Below the pieces are notes generated by a model, which was not told the DNA's origin, searched no databases, and was given only the letters and a program-made list of their open reading frames with translations. The position numbers and the translations under genes were made by a program. From Clostridia bacterium (GTDB lineage Bacteria; Bacillota; Clostridia; Christensenellales; CAG-138), in the NCBI GenBank assembly GCA_017388175.1, contig JAFOTD010000055.1, forward strand, positions 1 to 38,265: 38,265 nt of DNA. Reading direction: 5' to 3'. Of this stretch, positions 8,258 through 15,661 are shown one piece after another. Position 1 is the stretch's first letter; the number at the start of each line of letters is the position of its first letter.

Positions 8258-8286
8258 ACAATACCATAAGAATCTTTTTCTGTCAA
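8258..8286 (-). promoter_or_regulatory. CarD gene distal promoter
   Basis: Minus-strand TTGACA (8281-8286), 17-bp spacer, TATTGT (8258-8263), 40 bp upstream of the proximal promoter. Confidence 0.72.
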
Positions 8287-8301
8287 GCGATTTTTTCGCA
8301 T

Positions 8302-8329
8302 AAAAAAGCGCGGCCGAAACCGCGCTTTT
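8302..8329 (-). terminator. Terminator of the FHA-ABC operon
   Basis: Stem AAGCGCGG/CCGCGCTT with a 6-nt loop, followed by T residues on the minus strand, 15 bp past the permease stop. Confidence 0.85.
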
Positions 8330-8344
8330 GCATATCCTTGATTC

Positions 8345-9217
8345 TCAAATACGCTTGTCCTTGTCTACCAGGCGCAGGATAAGCATGCTGCCGATCAGGA
8401 AAATCACGGCGGACAGCAGCAGGATCCCCCAGGCAAGAAGCAGCTTGTCCCGATCGGAATATACTTCCTGCGGCACGTTAAAGCTGATTTTTGCGCCGCC
8501 AATCTCCAAGGGCGTCTGATAATAATCATACGAAGATCTCATCCCGGCGGATGAGTTTGCAATGCGCAGCGCAGCCTCAAGCCCCCATTTGCTGGCAGTG
8601 ATGTTGGAAATGGCCTTGCTGATCCCGCCGTTCAGGGGGAAGATTGCGCCCGACATGACGAGCTGAATCACCAGCACGAACGGCATGATCGTCATTGCGG
8701 TGTTCTCCTTCCGCACAAGGCTTGAGATGAAAATCGCAATCGTGTCCGCCGCGAAGATCACCAGGAAGAACGTAATATACAGATCAAAGAAGCAGTTGGT
8801 CACGGTACCGGTTCCGTCGATGTTCTCTCCATACTTGATATAAAGCAGGATCAAGATGATCAAAGCCTCGATCGCGGAAAGGAACACTTCGTAGATCGCG
8901 TGCGCCGTGACATATGCGGAGAGCCTCATGCCGGTACGGTATTCGCGCTTGATGATTGCGCGTTCGCGGCAGATCGACTGGATCGAATTGAACAGGCCGA
9001 CCCAGATGCATCCGCTGATCACCGTAAACAATCCGTTCTTCGTGGTTAAAAAATCATCCTTGAAAAGATCCTTCGTAACCGCCATGATGATGACCATGAG
9101 GATCAGCGTCGTAATAAAGTTCTTCCACTGCTTCTCGTTGACAAACAGACGGAAGCACTTTCCCAAATATACCCTGACCTGGCCGAACCAGGTAATTCTG
9201 TTTTTACTGTCTGCCAT
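8345..9217 (-). CDS. ABC-2-type transporter permease
   Basis: A 290-residue membrane protein of the ABC-2 type with about six hydrophobic segments: one near residues 48-65, one near 80-98, a cluster at 125-200 (with SGAIFPLNGG, typical of ABC-2/ABCG permeases) and a last one near 265-285. It would form the membrane part of an exporter driven by the FHA-ABC ATPase encoded just upstream. The ATG at 9217 lies inside the 3' end of the ATPase gene and has GGAGG upstream, so the pair overlaps by 14 bp. The longer frame to 9256 is rejected. The substrate is unknown. Confidence 0.85.
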   Translation of the reverse strand: MADSKNRITWFGQVRVYLGKCFRLFVNEKQWKNFITTLILMVIIMAVTKDLFKDDFLTTKNGLFTVISGCIWVGLFNSIQSICRERAIIKREYRTGMRLSAYVTAHAIYEVFLSAIEALIILILLYIKYGENIDGTGTVTNCFFDLYITFFLVIFAADTIAIFISSLVRKENTAMTIMPFVLVIQLVMSGAIFPLNGGISKAISNITASKWGLEAALRIANSSAGMRSSYDYYQTPLEIGGAKISFNVPQEVYSDRDKLLLAWGILLLSAVIFLIGSMLILRLVDKDKRI

Positions 9218-11183
9218 AACCCGCCTCCGCAAATCGACTGATAAACTCATCCGCACGACCTTCGCCGCCTTCGTTGACTCTGTTGACCCGCTTCACGATG
9301 TCCTCAAGGCGATCCGTTTCAAAGAACGCGCAGGCCTCCTGCGGCGTACCCGCAAACGCAAGTCTTCCGGTGTTGTTCTTGTCCTTGGCAAGAACGATGA
9401 CCTTGTCGAACTGATCGAATGCGCGGTCCGGAATATGGGAAATGACCATGACGATCTTGCCCGTATCCGCGATCTTTCTGACGATATCCCACATGTTGTC
9501 CGCATTGGAACCGTCCAGGCCGGAGTCCGGCTCGTCAAGGAAGAACAGCAGCGGCTGCCCGACGTACTCGACGCCGATACTGAGCCTCTTGCGCTGACCG
9601 CCGGAGAGCTGACCGACCAGCTTGTCCTTTTCTTTTTCAAGGCCGAGCAGCTTCATCGTCTCGGCGACCGCTTCGCTCTGCGCCTTCCTGCTGTTGCCGA
9701 GGTGCATCTTCGCGGAGTCCTCCAGCGTATCCTTCACGACGTCGGTTCTGCGAAGCAGATCCTCCTGCTGCACGTAGCCGATCGCATGCTTCATTTTGTC
9801 GTATTCACGATAGATGTCGATATCGTCGTACTTGATGACGCCGTTCGCCGGTTCATAGCCCATGACGGCGTTGATAAACGTCGTCTTGCCTGCGCCGGAT
9901 CCGCCGAGAATCAGAACGAGATTGCCTTTCGGAATGAACAGACGGATATCACGCAGCAACGCTTCCTTCCGGCTGAGTCCCTTTCGAACCGTGCGTTCCC
10001 GGATGTTGATCTGCAGTCCGCCCGGGCGTACCACCGGCGGCTTTCTCGCCGGATCGGTCTTGCGCTTCCACATCGTCTGACAGACGAGCGCGTTGCCGAC
10101 ACAGATGAAATACGTGCCGTCGATGATCACGACGTCCATCGGACTTAAAGGTCTGTTCAGTTCGCCGACACGGTTGTTGACGGCAAAGGGAGTAAGTCTG
10201 GAGAAATGCGAAACGGCAAAGCGTCCCTTCTGGTAGGAGAAGAATACGGACTGCATCGTCGGATCGCCCTCGCGTACGAGCTGGATCGTTTCGTTGGCGT
10301 TTTTGTTGACCGGGATACGGTCCCACGTCATTCCTTCGGGTATCCTGTCCACGAGAATCAGCACCGTATCGTTTGCGCGCGCGAGATCGAACGCGCTGTG
10401 GATGCGCACGATATCGCCGAACCGAAGCTCAAACCGGTCCGTTGCAGGCTGTTCGTCGTTCAGATACATGACGCAGCGCTTGCTGTAATTGCGCAGCCAG
10501 ATCCTTCCGTCTTCCAGAAAGACTTCGCCCTGTTTGCGGTCCGCGTCCGCGGAAAGCGGAATATCCGGAACCGTGCTGTTCGCCCAGACGCTGCCGATGA
10601 GCATGCCGTTCAGAACGGGCAGAATGCGGGTCTCGCCGTTTCCGTTGATCGAAATAAAATATGAAGACGAAATAACGGGCTTGTTCTTTCGGTTGGAGAA
10701 AACGACCCTGGAGGTGCGCTGTTCTTCGCCGCCGACCACGCCCAGCCTCGTGCCGCTGCCGATGACGCCGAACTTGCTGCCCTTCTTTTCCGGCTGCACC
10801 TGAAGCGTCAGCTTTCTGTCGTCTGACCATTCCGGACGCGGAGCGATCGGCGCTCCCGCGAACGTGCCTGCGTTGTCCGCCGCCGAACGCAGCACACGCG
10901 ACGGTGCGGTTTTCCCGGTCGGAAATTCCGGCTTGCGCTCGGGAGCGGGCGCTGCGGGACGCTCCGGCGCGGTCATTACGGGAGGCTCCGGCTTGCGCTC
11001 GGGGACGGGCGCTGCGGGACGTTCCGGCACGGGCGGTGCCGGAGGTTCCGCCTGATTCGTCTCTTCCTGAAGGGTTTTTCTGCCGAAGGAGGCGTTCTTA
11101 TTGCTGAAGATCAGCCTCTTCGATCCGGTATTTGTCCCGTTTCCTGTGGATCCGGAACCGAACAGCGGTTTCTTCTCTTCCAT
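9204..11183 (-). CDS. ABC transporter ATP-binding protein with FHA domains
   Basis: A 659-residue protein. Residues ~45-92 are proline/glutamate rich with two exact-length 20-residue repeats. Residues ~185-265 form an FHA-like phosphothreonine-binding domain; ~300-375 look like a second, more degenerate one. Residues ~390-640 are an ABCG-type nucleotide-binding domain: Walker A GGSGAGKTT at ~427-435, signature LSGGQRKR, Walker B LLFFLDEPDSGLD and switch His in VISHIP. The order resembles mycobacterial Rv1747, where FHA domains are phosphorylated-partner sensors, but there the permease is fused and here it is a separate gene. Activity is probably tuned by a Ser/Thr kinase not encoded here. Start 11183 has GGGGTGG nearby; ATG at 11195 is an alternative 4 codons longer. 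Confidence 0.9.
   Translation of the reverse strand: MEEKKPLFGSGSTGNGTNTGSKRLIFSNKNASFGRKTLQEETNQAEPPAPPVPERPAAPVPERKPEPPVMTAPERPAAPAPERKPEFPTGKTAPSRVLRSAADNAGTFAGAPIAPRPEWSDDRKLTLQVQPEKKGSKFGVIGSGTRLGVVGGEEQRTSRVVFSNRKNKPVISSSYFISINGNGETRILPVLNGMLIGSVWANSTVPDIPLSADADRKQGEVFLEDGRIWLRNYSKRCVMYLNDEQPATDRFELRFGDIVRIHSAFDLARANDTVLILVDRIPEGMTWDRIPVNKNANETIQLVREGDPTMQSVFFSYQKGRFAVSHFSRLTPFAVNNRVGELNRPLSPMDVVIIDGTYFICVGNALVCQTMWKRKTDPARKPPVVRPGGLQINIRERTVRKGLSRKEALLRDIRLFIPKGNLVLILGGSGAGKTTFINAVMGYEPANGVIKYDDIDIYREYDKMKHAIGYVQQEDLLRRTDVVKDTLEDSAKMHLGNSRKAQSEAVAETMKLLGLEKEKDKLVGQLSGGQRKRLSIGVEYVGQPLLFFLDEPDSGLDGSNADNMWDIVRKIADTGKIVMVISHIPDRAFDQFDKVIVLAKDKNNTGRLAFAGTPQEACAFFETDRLEDIVKRVNRVNEGGEGRADEFISRFAEAGYGRQ
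10908..11027 (-). repeat. Two tandem 60-bp coding repeats
   Basis: Two consecutive 60-bp units in the FHA-ABC gene encode 20-residue repeats starting PERPAAP and containing PERKPE. The DNA units are nearly identical, so the number may vary between strains. They form a flexible linker before the first FHA domain. Confidence 0.8.
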
Positions 11184-11258
11184 TGTCCACCCCATAACTG
11201 TTTTTTGGATGATGCCGGACCGTTTCCCGACGTTCCGAACATTCTCCCATCATTTCGT

Positions 11259-11287
11259 ATTATACCGATATCTGTCGAACTCGTCAA
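11259..11287 (-). promoter_or_regulatory. Sigma-A promoter of the FHA-ABC operon
   Basis: Minus-strand TTGACG (11282-11287), 17-bp spacer, TATAAT (11259-11264), giving a leader of about 70 nt. Confidence 0.82.
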
Positions 11288-11320
11288 CCGATTTACCCGG
11301 TTTTCCATCGTCACGCAAAT

Positions 11321-11343
11321 AAAAAAGCACCGGGTTCGGTGCT
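11321..11343 (-). terminator. Terminator of the radical SAM operon
   Basis: Stem AGCACCG/CGGTGCT with a 4-nt loop and six T on the minus strand, 6 bp past the radical SAM stop codon. It separates this operon from the FHA-ABC genes. Confidence 0.87.
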
Positions 11344-11349
11344 CAGAAA

Positions 11350-12429
11350 TCAGTCCAGCGGATCGTCCCGGTAATTTAACAGAAACCGTGCGCTCTTACG
11401 CGTGTACAACCGTTCGGCAAGTCCGTCCGCAACGGGGATCAGAATGCGCTCGTGCTCGCACTGTACCGGCGCGACTTCGTGCATTTGTCCCGTTAGACTG
11501 AAATTCAGGCAGGCGCAGTGGTGTCTGCAGCGATCTGCGATCGCACAGCCCTCGCAATCCGGTTCCGGATCGAGCGAAGCGCGATAGATTTCACGCTGTT
11601 TTTCTCTGTTGAGTCCGCTGTTCACGTCGCCCATGCGATACGCCGGAAGATTGAGGAACTGATTGCACGGATAAATCGACCCATCCCACGAAACGGACGG
11701 CTGGCGCATGCCAAGCTTGCATTCAAGACACGGCCGGTCATTCAGATACGCGGCGATCTTGGACAGAAAATTCAGATAATGCAGCGGCCGGACATCGTCA
11801 AAATGCGCGTCGCAAAGATCGGCGATCCGCTCGTACTGCGTCTTTAAAACCGCCATCGAAGCGTCGTCCCATCCCGCGTCGACGCGGTAGTCGATTGCTG
11901 TATTGATCCGTGAAAACCCCCGTTCGTACAGCCATTGAACCGATTCCGCCATCCGGTCGACCGTCGAAGGCATTACGGTCTGCATCGCGACCGCATTCGG
12001 CTGATATTCGAGAAGCAGATCGACGATCGGCTCAAGCCGTTTCATCGTGGGCTTGCCGTCGCGTGTAACGCGCTGAACGTCCTGCAAAAGCCCGTCGTGC
12101 GACAGCGCGATTTCAAGGTTCTGTGCGTTCGCAAACTGCAGAAAGCTCTCGTCCAAAAGCATACCGTTCGTCGTCATCTTGAACCGCACGGCAGTTTCGG
12201 CTGCCTTCGCCTTTTCCGACGCGTAACGGCAGATACATTCGATGACGCCCCGCTCGAGCATCGGCTCGCCGCCGAACAGCGAGAAGCCGTTTTTGCTGTG
12301 CCCGAAAGAGAACGCGAGATCGACCGCTTTCTTTGCGGTCTCCTCCGTCATGTGCGCGCGGCTGTGCGTTTCGTAACAATAACGGCAGGCTAAATTACAG
12401 TCTGCCGTCAAATGCAAAGTAAAATTCAT
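11350..12429 (-). CDS. Radical SAM/SPASM peptide- or protein-modifying enzyme
   Basis: A 359-residue radical SAM enzyme. The first iron-sulfur cluster motif CNLACRYC is at residues 11-18, followed by the SAM-binding FGGEPML motif. The C-terminal third is a SPASM domain binding auxiliary clusters: a Cys, then WDGSIYPC, then CEGCAIADRCRHHC and a later Cys. Enzymes of this layout are mostly anaerobic sulfatase maturases or RiPP maturases that act on peptide side chains. No sulfatase is nearby; instead two paralogous 113-residue genes lie directly upstream in the same direction, the nearer ending 9 bp before this start. They are therefore the likely substrates. The ATG at 12429 has GAGGA upstream. 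The modification formed cannot be predicted. Confidence 0.9.
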   Translation of the reverse strand: MNFTLHLTADCNLACRYCYETHSRAHMTEETAKKAVDLAFSFGHSKNGFSLFGGEPMLERGVIECICRYASEKAKAAETAVRFKMTTNGMLLDESFLQFANAQNLEIALSHDGLLQDVQRVTRDGKPTMKRLEPIVDLLLEYQPNAVAMQTVMPSTVDRMAESVQWLYERGFSRINTAIDYRVDAGWDDASMAVLKTQYERIADLCDAHFDDVRPLHYLNFLSKIAAYLNDRPCLECKLGMRQPSVSWDGSIYPCNQFLNLPAYRMGDVNSGLNREKQREIYRASLDPEPDCEGCAIADRCRHHCACLNFSLTGQMHEVAPVQCEHERILIPVADGLAERLYTRKSARFLLNYRDDPLD

Positions 12430-12438
12430 ACGGATTCC

Positions 12439-12780
12439 TCACGGTTTTTCGGTCTCTTCGGGAACAGCTATTTTGCCCATCAGCGCAGGTTCTTCACGGC
12501 CGTCCGATCCGTCTTCTCCGTCCTTGATGATGTCGCCGTTTTCGTCGACCGCCGGTTCTCCCTCAAGTATAAGATCTTCTTCGCCGGGATCAATCCCGAC
12601 CTCTCCGTCGAGAACGAGCTCGTCAGTCGGCTCCGGCAGCGGTTCTCCACCCAGCAGGACTTCCTGTGTGCAGCCAGCCGTGCCCGCAAGCGCAACCGCC
12701 GCCGCGGTCGTGAGGATCGCTCCCTTTATGAGCTTTTTCGGATAGTTCGGACGGTATTCGCCGATCTGTTTTTGTTTCAT
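12439..12780 (-). CDS. Precursor-like or lipoprotein-like small protein A (113 aa)
   Basis: I do not recognise the family. The 113-residue protein has a basic N-terminal segment with EYRPNYPKKLIKGA (residues 8-21), a hydrophobic stretch (21-35) and Cys37 in a TAGC lipobox-like site. The rest is acidic, proline-rich and lacks other cysteines. It holds repeated units of the form L-[IVL]-x-G-E: LLGGEPL (42-48), LVLDGEVGID (55-64), LILEGEPAVD (70-79) and a C-terminal ALMGKIAVPE (99-108). The neighbour B has the same length, the same PNYP motif at residues 11-14 and Cys at 37. The ATG at 12780 follows AAGGGGA; the frame to 12852 is rejected. It ends 9 bp before the radical SAM gene, so it is a plausible modification substrate. 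Confidence 0.75.
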   Translation of the reverse strand: MKQKQIGEYRPNYPKKLIKGAILTTAAAVALAGTAGCTQEVLLGGEPLPEPTDELVLDGEVGIDPGEEDLILEGEPAVDENGDIIKDGEDGSDGREEPALMGKIAVPEETEKP

Positions 12781-12803
12781 TTTGCATCCCCTTTCGGTCG
12801 TTC

Positions 12804-12817
12804 TGTCTATATAGACA
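12804..12817. promoter_or_regulatory. Palindrome before small protein A
   Basis: A perfect 14-bp palindrome TGTCTATATAGACA, 23 bp before the start codon of protein A in the 77-bp gap between the two paralogues. It could be an operator or include a -10-like TATATA. No matching -35 box is convincing. Confidence 0.4.
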
Positions 12818-12857
12818 ATCCGGTGGGCAAATGTGTTACATGGTTTTGACAAAAATT

Positions 12858-13199
12858 TTACGGTTCAAAAACCGCTACGTCGCCCATCAGCGTAACTTCC
12901 TCCGGATCCTCCGTCGGCTCCAGCGGCACGATGCCTTCAGTCCTGGGAAACTCGTCCGGCTGCGGCGGCTCGGTCGCGATATATCCCATATCCTGCAGAT
13001 CAATACGCGTCTCGCCGTCGAGAATCAGCTCCTCGCCCGGCGTAGGTTGCGGATCCGGCGCGAATCCGGCAACGGCGGTATTCAGCTTACAGCCTGCCGA
13101 CGTACCGAGCGCAAGCATCGCAGCCGCAGCGAGCGCCGCGCCCTTCACAACTTTTCTGGGATAGTTCGGCTGATAGCCGGAAAGCTTTTGCCGTCTCAT
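12858..13199 (-). CDS. Precursor-like or lipoprotein-like small protein B (113 aa)
   Basis: Paralogue of protein A, also exactly 113 residues and of unrecognised family. Shared features at identical positions: Tyr9, PNYP (11-14), Lys16, KGA (19-21) and a GC pair with Cys37 ending a hydrophobic stretch. After Cys37 it is proline- and acid-rich, with ELILDGETRID (57-67) and a C-terminal TLMGDVAVFEP (103-113) matching the repeats of protein A. The ATG at 13199 follows AAAGGAG by 7 nt. It is the first gene of the putative B-A-radical SAM operon. The hydrophobic segment plus cysteine suggests export and lipid attachment, although Ser/Thr at position -3 is not the usual Leu. Alternatively, residues 1-36 act as a leader for the radical SAM enzyme. 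Confidence 0.75.
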   Translation of the reverse strand: MRRQKLSGYQPNYPRKVVKGAALAAAAMLALGTSAGCKLNTAVAGFAPDPQPTPGEELILDGETRIDLQDMGYIATEPPQPDEFPRTEGIVPLEPTEDPEEVTLMGDVAVFEP

Positions 13200-13256
13200 A
13201 TCGGTGCTCCTTTACTGTCTTCAACAACAATACCGCGCAAAGCAGCATTCGGTTGC

Positions 13257-13283
13257 AAAAAAGGGAACGAGCCGCTCGTTCCC
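13257..13283 (-). terminator. Terminator of prs
   Basis: A 9-bp perfect stem GGGAACGAG/CTCGTTCCC with a 3-nt loop and six T on the minus strand, 15 bp past the prs stop. Confidence 0.9.
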
Positions 13284-13298
13284 CTCCCCCTTTTTTGA

Positions 13299-14318
13299 TC
13301 AATCCTCGGACGTTTCGAGGCTCATGTCCATCAGACGCTTTAAGAAGCGGTGGTCGAACATCGTGCTCATCGGCGCGCGGTCGTGAATCGTTTTGACCGC
13401 CTGCGCAAACATCGGCGCCGCCGAGATCGTTCTAAGCTTCGTGCTCTCGTTTGCCCACGGGCATTCGAGCGTATCGGTCGATACGAGCCACTCGTAATCG
13501 CTTTCCTCAATGCGGCGGATCGCCTTCTGCGTCATGACATTGTGCGAAAGCGCGCCGTATACGTGCTTGGCGCCGTTCTCCTTGAGCGCTCTTGCAACGT
13601 CCACGAGTGTACCGCCCGTGATCGAGAAGTCATCCACGACGAGGCAGTTCTTGTCTTTGACGTCGCCGATGATGTTCAGCACCTTCGCGTCGCTCTTGTG
13701 GTCATAGCGCGTCTTATCGCCGATCGCGACCGGCACCTGCAGCGCCGTCGCAAACGAGTGCACACGCTTTGCGCTGCCTGCGTCCGGAGAAACGACGACG
13801 AGATCGTCGTTCACGATGCCCTGCCGTCTGACGTACTCGAGCAGCAGCGGACGCGCGGAAAGGTGATCGACCGGCTTTTTGAAGAAGCCCACGACCTGAT
13901 CCGCATGCAGGTCCATAAACAGCACACGGTCAACGCCGATCGCCTCGATGCAGTCGGCGCATACGCGGGCGCGGATCGAAACGCGGGGCTCGTCCTTTTT
14001 GTCGCCCTTTGCATAGGAGAAATACGGAATGATCGCCGTGACCGAGTTCGCGCTGGAGCGCTTGAACGCGTCGATCCAGAAAAGCAGCTCGGTAAATTCG
14101 TCGTTCGGCTCGCGGCCGATCGGCTGCACGATATAAACGTCCTTGTCGCGAATGGATTCGTTGATGCGGACGAAGATGTTGCCCTCGTCGAACATGATCG
14201 TCGTTGCGTCGCCCATCTGCGCGCCGAGATAATCGCACATGCGCTGCGCAAACGGCCGTCCCGTTCTGCCTGCAAAGATCTTGATGATTCCGGATCCCGT
14301 ATACATTTCTTTCCCCAT
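13299..14318 (-). CDS. prs: Ribose-phosphate pyrophosphokinase
   Basis: Makes phosphoribosyl pyrophosphate (PRPP) from ribose 5-phosphate and ATP for nucleotide, histidine and tryptophan synthesis. The 339-residue protein has the N-terminal and C-terminal phosphoribosyltransferase-like halves: FVRINESIRDKDVYIVQP, PYFSYAKGDKKDEPR (ATP/catalytic flexible region), the metal-binding MDLHADQV, VVSPDAGSAKR, and the PRPP/ribose-5-phosphate loop VVDDFSITGGT. It is slightly longer than the B. subtilis enzyme, with an acidic C-terminal tail. Two starts are possible: ATG 14318 and ATG 14306; neither has an ideal ribosome binding site. It is a single-gene unit with its own promoter and terminator. Confidence 0.93.
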   Translation of the reverse strand: MGKEMYTGSGIIKIFAGRTGRPFAQRMCDYLGAQMGDATTIMFDEGNIFVRINESIRDKDVYIVQPIGREPNDEFTELLFWIDAFKRSSANSVTAIIPYFSYAKGDKKDEPRVSIRARVCADCIEAIGVDRVLFMDLHADQVVGFFKKPVDHLSARPLLLEYVRRQGIVNDDLVVVSPDAGSAKRVHSFATALQVPVAIGDKTRYDHKSDAKVLNIIGDVKDKNCLVVDDFSITGGTLVDVARALKENGAKHVYGALSHNVMTQKAIRRIEESDYEWLVSTDTLECPWANESTKLRTISAAPMFAQAVKTIHDRAPMSTMFDHRFLKRLMDMSLETSED

Positions 14319-14353
14319 GCCCCTTTTCGTCGTTATTTGCTCATAGCAAGATC

Positions 14354-14382
14354 AGTATATCATACCAATCCGAAAAGGGCAA
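14354..14382 (-). promoter_or_regulatory. Sigma-A promoter of prs
   Basis: Minus-strand TTGCCC (14377-14382), 17-bp spacer, TATACT (14354-14359), about 35 bp from the prs start. Confidence 0.8.
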
Positions 14383-14429
14383 CCGTTTCCGCGGCTATTT
14401 TTCGACATTTTCCGTTTTCGCGAAAGGCA

Positions 14430-14464
14430 GAAGACCCTTCGTCGCTTCGCTCCTCAGGATGACA
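14430..14464. repeat. Dispersed intergenic repeat (CCTTCGTCGC...CTCAGGATGACA type)
   Basis: This 35-bp stretch matches, as I remember it, the widely scattered intergenic element whose reverse reads TGTCATCCTGAG...GAAGG. It lies between prs and the zinc-ribbon gene and encodes nothing. Only one copy is present in the window, so its repeat nature rests on prior knowledge. Confidence 0.5.
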
Positions 14465-14475
14465 GACATACAAAT

Positions 14476-14495
14476 ACCGCCCGTTGCCGGACGGT
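14476..14495 (-). terminator. Possible terminator of zinc-ribbon gene
   Basis: ACCGTCCG-GCAA-CGGGCGGT forms an 8-bp stem with one G-T pair on the minus strand, but only a short ATTTG tail follows, so it is weak. Confidence 0.35.
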
Positions 14496-14537
14496 TGTTG
14501 CACGATTTTCTAATTTGGATAGATCAACCTGTACGTT

Positions 14538-15611
14538 TCAACATGAAACGGCAACCGTTACCACGATTGCTACGATTATGCCAATCAATGCCAATCCCAA
14601 AAGGGTTCCCCATATTATCTTACTTCTGCGGTCACTTCTTGTTACCTGCTCCCCTTTACTAAAGGATCTCTCCATCGCGGAATCCACATCAAAGGACGGC
14701 TTCACAGCTTTCATTTTGTTGAACATTTCCAGATGATATGCCTTGTAAGTGTCTGCATATTTTTTCGTGATAATGTGCTGCCTATCATACTCCTCTACCA
14801 TTTCTTCATATATTTTGAAAACTGTTTCGTTATCAAGACCTGTCAGCGCTTCTGCTATTTCGGTCAACTTACTGTTCCGATATTGTTCCCAAAGCAGATA
14901 CTCGCCTTTATCAATTCCGTATCCGTTTTTGATAGTGCAAAGAACCGTCCTTGCAAGCACGTAATAGTGTACAGTCGCTTTATTATGGACTTTTTTCAAT
15001 TTCGCGCCGATATTCATCAGCGACAGCGCCAATTCATGTTCTGCTTTTTCAAATAAAATAACGGTATCTTCGGAATTGTCGCTCTTGTAATTGCCGTAAC
15101 CGTCTTTTGTCACCGTGTATACGAACCGGCTTCCTGCAAGCGCAAAGATATCGGCAACCATCTGATCGATCATCGGACGAAGCTCCGCTTCTTTAGTCAC
15201 GTCAAAGCTATCGTCTACGATCGAAATGCTGTTGTTGAACGATTGAAACACCGCCTGGCGGCGATAAATATCGTCGCTCGTCAGTGTATTCTTTGCTTTT
15301 GCATACGCGCTGTAAAAGATCGCCTCGATGTTTCCGGGCTCGTCCCGTTCAACGAGATCGTAATACTTTTCGGCTTCCTCCCAGTCTTCCTTCTGCTTTG
15401 CGCGGCGCGCGTTTTCCAACGTACGCTTTACGGAATCCGTCGTGTCAACTTTGACGGTGCTTCCGGAGACGTCAACCTTTCCCTCAACCTCGACCATCAG
15501 CTTTCTTGCGCTTTCCGGCGTGTACTTCGTCCCGCAGTTCTGACAGACGTAGAAATCTCCGTCCTTCACGACGTCCTTGCTCGAACACATCTCGCATACG
15601 ATTGCCTTCAT
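14538..15611 (-). CDS. Zinc-ribbon protein with C-terminal membrane anchor, unknown function
   Basis: A 357-residue protein of no recognised function. It begins with a zinc ribbon (CEMCSSKDV ... CQNCGTKY, cysteines 6, 9, 23 and 26), followed by a short valine-rich strand region and a TPR-like helical stretch (ENARRAKQKEDWEEAEKYYD, residues ~67-86). A long helical middle follows, and a single C-terminal membrane segment (residues ~333-355, GTLLGLALIGIIVAIVV) would anchor it with the bulk in the cytoplasm. Its coding sequence is noticeably more AT-rich than neighbouring genes, hinting at separate origin. The ATG at 15611 has GAGGAGGG upstream. A structured leader with a terminator (15631-15793) lies directly upstream, so expression may depend on transcription read-through. 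Confidence 0.8.
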   Translation of the reverse strand: MKAIVCEMCSSKDVVKDGDFYVCQNCGTKYTPESARKLMVEVEGKVDVSGSTVKVDTTDSVKRTLENARRAKQKEDWEEAEKYYDLVERDEPGNIEAIFYSAYAKAKNTLTSDDIYRRQAVFQSFNNSISIVDDSFDVTKEAELRPMIDQMVADIFALAGSRFVYTVTKDGYGNYKSDNSEDTVILFEKAEHELALSLMNIGAKLKKVHNKATVHYYVLARTVLCTIKNGYGIDKGEYLLWEQYRNSKLTEIAEALTGLDNETVFKIYEEMVEEYDRQHIITKKYADTYKAYHLEMFNKMKAVKPSFDVDSAMERSFSKGEQVTRSDRRSKIIWGTLLGLALIGIIVAIVVTVAVSC

Positions 15612-15630
15612 CTTTGACCCTCCTCAGAAT

Positions 15631-15661
15631 AAAAAATGTGCGGTTTCAAACGAAACCGCAC
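15631..15661 (-). terminator. Terminator of the leader RNA
   Basis: Perfect 10-bp stem GTGCGGTTTC/GAAACCGCAC with a 4-nt loop, then ATTTTTT on the minus strand. It lies only 20 bp upstream of the zinc-ribbon gene's start, as in attenuators. Confidence 0.88.

Noticed and set aside
10908-11027. Tandem repeats as a CRISPR or mobile element trace
   Set aside because: The 60-bp period is in frame, adjacent units have no spacers, and they encode a Pro-Glu linker.
8345-11183. FHA-ABC transporter as the exporter of the radical SAM system's product
   Set aside because: A terminator at 11321-11343 and a separate promoter at 11259-11287 divide the two units; adjacency alone does not support a shared function.
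11350-12429. Radical SAM gene as an anaerobic sulfatase maturase
   Set aside because: No sulfatase gene is in the window and the small-protein pair directly upstream is the more natural substrate set, though the fold alone would allow it.
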